Below are positions 62,816 through 64,000 of a DNA stretch of 64,000 bases, piece by piece (positions within the stretch are counted from its first letter, which is position 1; each line of letters starts with the position of its first letter). The notes beneath the pieces were generated by a model that saw nothing but the letters and a program-made list of their open reading frames with translations, ran no database searches and was not told the DNA's origin. The stretch is from Porticoccaceae bacterium. GTDB lineage: Bacteria > Pseudomonadota > Gammaproteobacteria > Pseudomonadales > Porticoccaceae. Both the position numbers and the translations under genes were made by a program. Location: the NCBI GenBank assembly GCA_018069525.1, contig JAGPUQ010000007.1, forward strand, positions 1 through 64,000, in the 5' to 3' direction.

Positions 62816-62933
62816 GTATAACAAAAAGCTGCACCGGACAAATATTGCTACGCTCGTTTTTGCGCATGTCGCGTAGCTCCATTTTACACAAAAACGCTTT
62901 CCGCAATATTTGCAGGTGAGCTTGGCGTTAGCC
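62816..62933 (+). other. attC site of the Gabija cassette
   Basis: The 118-bp site shows the full attC architecture. R'' is GTATAAC. The left arm AAGCTGCACC pairs with GGTGAGCTT with one unpaired base, the extrahelical base typical of attC. AAATATTGC (62830-62838) pairs exactly with GCAATATTT (62903-62911). Inner stems are GCTACGC/GCGTAGC and CGTTTTTG/CAAAAACG. The right core is GTTAGCC (62927-62933). This is the best-formed recombination site in the window. Confidence 0.85.
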
Positions 62934-62970
62934 ATTCCTCAGGCACCCTCATTCAAGAGTATTAATAAAC

Positions 62971-64000
62971 ATGAAATTTCGCGTTTTACCGAGAAATACC
63001 AAGGCACCTGAAACTGGAAACGACACTGCTTATCTTCAAATCGACCACTGGAATGACCATTCATTTATAACCATGTTTTATTTATCTCTCCATGATGCAG
63101 ATGGAGATCTCCATGAAATAGGTAATATTAAAATTGGCTTTAAAGGCCAGACGACGGAAACGAGCACTCACACCAAATTACCAGGTATATTTGTAGATAT
63201 GGGAGAAGAATTTTTCTCACTAGGGCAAGGAGTTGAATTCTACAAAAACATAGCGGCTTTACCTGAATCCCTTGGGAAAAAAATATTGTCCTCGCTGAGG
63301 GATATTGTAGAAAAACCAGCCATTATTGAAGCGATAACAGAAGAAGAAGTTTTTAGTACTTCTTTATTACGAGATACCAGCCTCTCTGTTGTAAAGGGCC
63401 AGTATGCACGATTACTCGAAGGACAAGCTGAACTCACCGATTTTAAATTTAAGTTTGTCAGGCCTAAAGCACCAAAATTTGGCAGTATTGGCCTTAGCTT
63501 TGAAGTCAAAGTGGATTCGACACCAAGATCTAACATTCATGCAATTATCGGTCGGAACGGTGTAGGAAAAACGACTATATTAAATGACATGATTGATGCA
63601 ATTACAAACCGAGAAGGTTCGAATGCTAAATTTACCGATACTGGAAGCGGGCAAGAAACCGAAATTTCTAATGACTATTTCAGCAGTCTTGTCTCAGTTT
63701 CGTTCAGTGCTTTTGACCCATTTACTCCACCCCAGGAGCAGCCTTACCCAGCAAAAGGTACATGCTATTTCTATATTGGCCTGAAGGATGCAATTAATGG
63801 AGAGTTACATCGAACCATTAATGATCTTCAAAATGACTGCATAAAAGCATTGATTAACTGTTTTCAAGAATCAAATAAAACACACCGTTGGCTTCATGCG
63901 ATAGAAAAATTAGGGTCAGATGAAAACTTTTCCTTAATGAGTTTAGAGCGATTAAACTCAACTTACATCGATATCCGCAAGAATTTTATAAATATCGAAC
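62971..64000 (+). CDS. AAA-family ATPase, partial (runs off the window)
   Basis: The frame opens at ATG 62971, 38 bp after the core GTTAGCC, and stays open to the window edge (343 residues). Residues 1-185 are an N-terminal domain with YLQIDHWNDHSFITMFYLSL, IGNIKIGFKGQ and FFSLGQGVEFYKNI, which I cannot assign. The Walker A GRNGVGKTTIL is at about 194-204, followed by SSLVSVSFSAFDPFTPP, in the style of SMC/RecF-type defence ATPases. The signature, Walker B and any C-terminal effector domain lie outside. Adjacency to Gabija suggests a second defence gene, but this is inference. Confidence 0.75.
   Translation, partial: MKFRVLPRNTKAPETGNDTAYLQIDHWNDHSFITMFYLSLHDADGDLHEIGNIKIGFKGQTTETSTHTKLPGIFVDMGEEFFSLGQGVEFYKNIAALPESLGKKILSSLRDIVEKPAIIEAITEEEVFSTSLLRDTSLSVVKGQYARLLEGQAELTDFKFKFVRPKAPKFGSIGLSFEVKVDSTPRSNIHAIIGRNGVGKTTILNDMIDAITNREGSNAKFTDTGSGQETEISNDYFSSLVSVSFSAFDPFTPPQEQPYPAKGTCYFYIGLKDAINGELHRTINDLQNDCIKALINCFQESNKTHRWLHAIEKLGSDENFSLMSLERLNSTYIDIRKNFINIE

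Larger units (their letters stand above)
59422..62927 (+). mobile_element. Integron-type gene cassette carrying Gabija
   Basis: The left core is GTTATAC (59421-59427). The R'' of the site at the right end is GTATAAC (62816-62822), its exact reverse complement, while the right core GTTAGCC differs because it belongs to the next unit. This is the expected signature of an inserted cassette. At 3506 bp it is long for a cassette and carries two overlapping plus-strand genes. Base composition is clearly more AT-rich than the core genome. Confidence 0.75.

Noticed and set aside
57000-64000. Prophage or conjugative element
   Set aside because: No integrase, terminase, capsid, relaxase or tRNA attachment site; the boundaries fit attC core sites better.

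Overview
The window is a chromosomal segment of a marine-type gammaproteobacterium. Gene content and order resemble Pseudomonas and especially the Cellvibrionaceae and relatives (alaS-lysC-csrA-tRNA-Ser, mutS-fdxA-rpoS-nlpD, rpsB-tsf-pyrH-frr-uppS-cdsA-dxr-rseP-bamA-skp-lpxD-fabZ-lpxA-lpxB-rnhB-dnaE-accA-tilS-pyrG-kdsA-eno-ftsB-ispD-ispF-truD-pcm). No species-level marker is visible, so this placement is inference.

Layout. 1-409: a tRNA-Ser(GCU) gene and, downstream of it, a structured repeat whose ends copy the tRNA-Ser acceptor stem. 470-4902: csrA, lysC, alaS. 5024-9211: HIT protein, Trm112-like protein, a periplasmic M23 peptidase, a YheT-type hydrolase, recX and a DUF4126 membrane protein. 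9453-14473: recA (with a LexA box), pncC/cinA, mutS, fdxA. 14559-19698: rpoS, nlpD, a DUF368/PopT-type lipid-carrier transporter, pcm and truD; surE, usual here, is missing. 19730-28245: isoprenoid (ispF, ispD), division (ftsB), glycolysis (eno), KDO (kdsA), CTP (pyrG), tRNA-lysidine (tilS) and fatty-acid (accA) genes. 28345-48611: dnaE, a KAS III gene, rnhB and the long minus-strand envelope and translation block from lpxB to rpsB. 49098-56614: map, glnD, dapC, nth and aceA on the plus strand.

From about 56,760 to the end the character changes. The DNA becomes AT-rich, intergenic repeats multiply and genes sit in units bounded by integron-type sites. Two units obey the integron rule that the left core site of a cassette is the reverse complement of the R'' core at its own right end: 57160-57879 (GTTAGGC/GCCTAAC, a membrane-anchored hypothetical protein) and 59422-62927 (GTTATAC/GTATAAC). 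The second carries an OLD-family ATPase/TOPRIM nuclease and a UvrD-like helicase overlapping by one base, i.e. a Gabija anti-phage system (gajA-gajB). A third unit starting at 62928 encodes an AAA ATPase cut by the window edge. Between them lie a HigB/HigA module with a dead toxin gene, two REPIN-like palindromes and a three-copy repeat. No integron integrase is inside the window, so this is either part of a larger array or an integrase-less attC cluster.

A second theme is short tandem repetition: an 18-bp minisatellite before pyrG, many degenerate intergenic repeats, and short in-frame expansions inside essential enzymes (IspD, Dxr, TilS, DnaE, DapC, RpsB).
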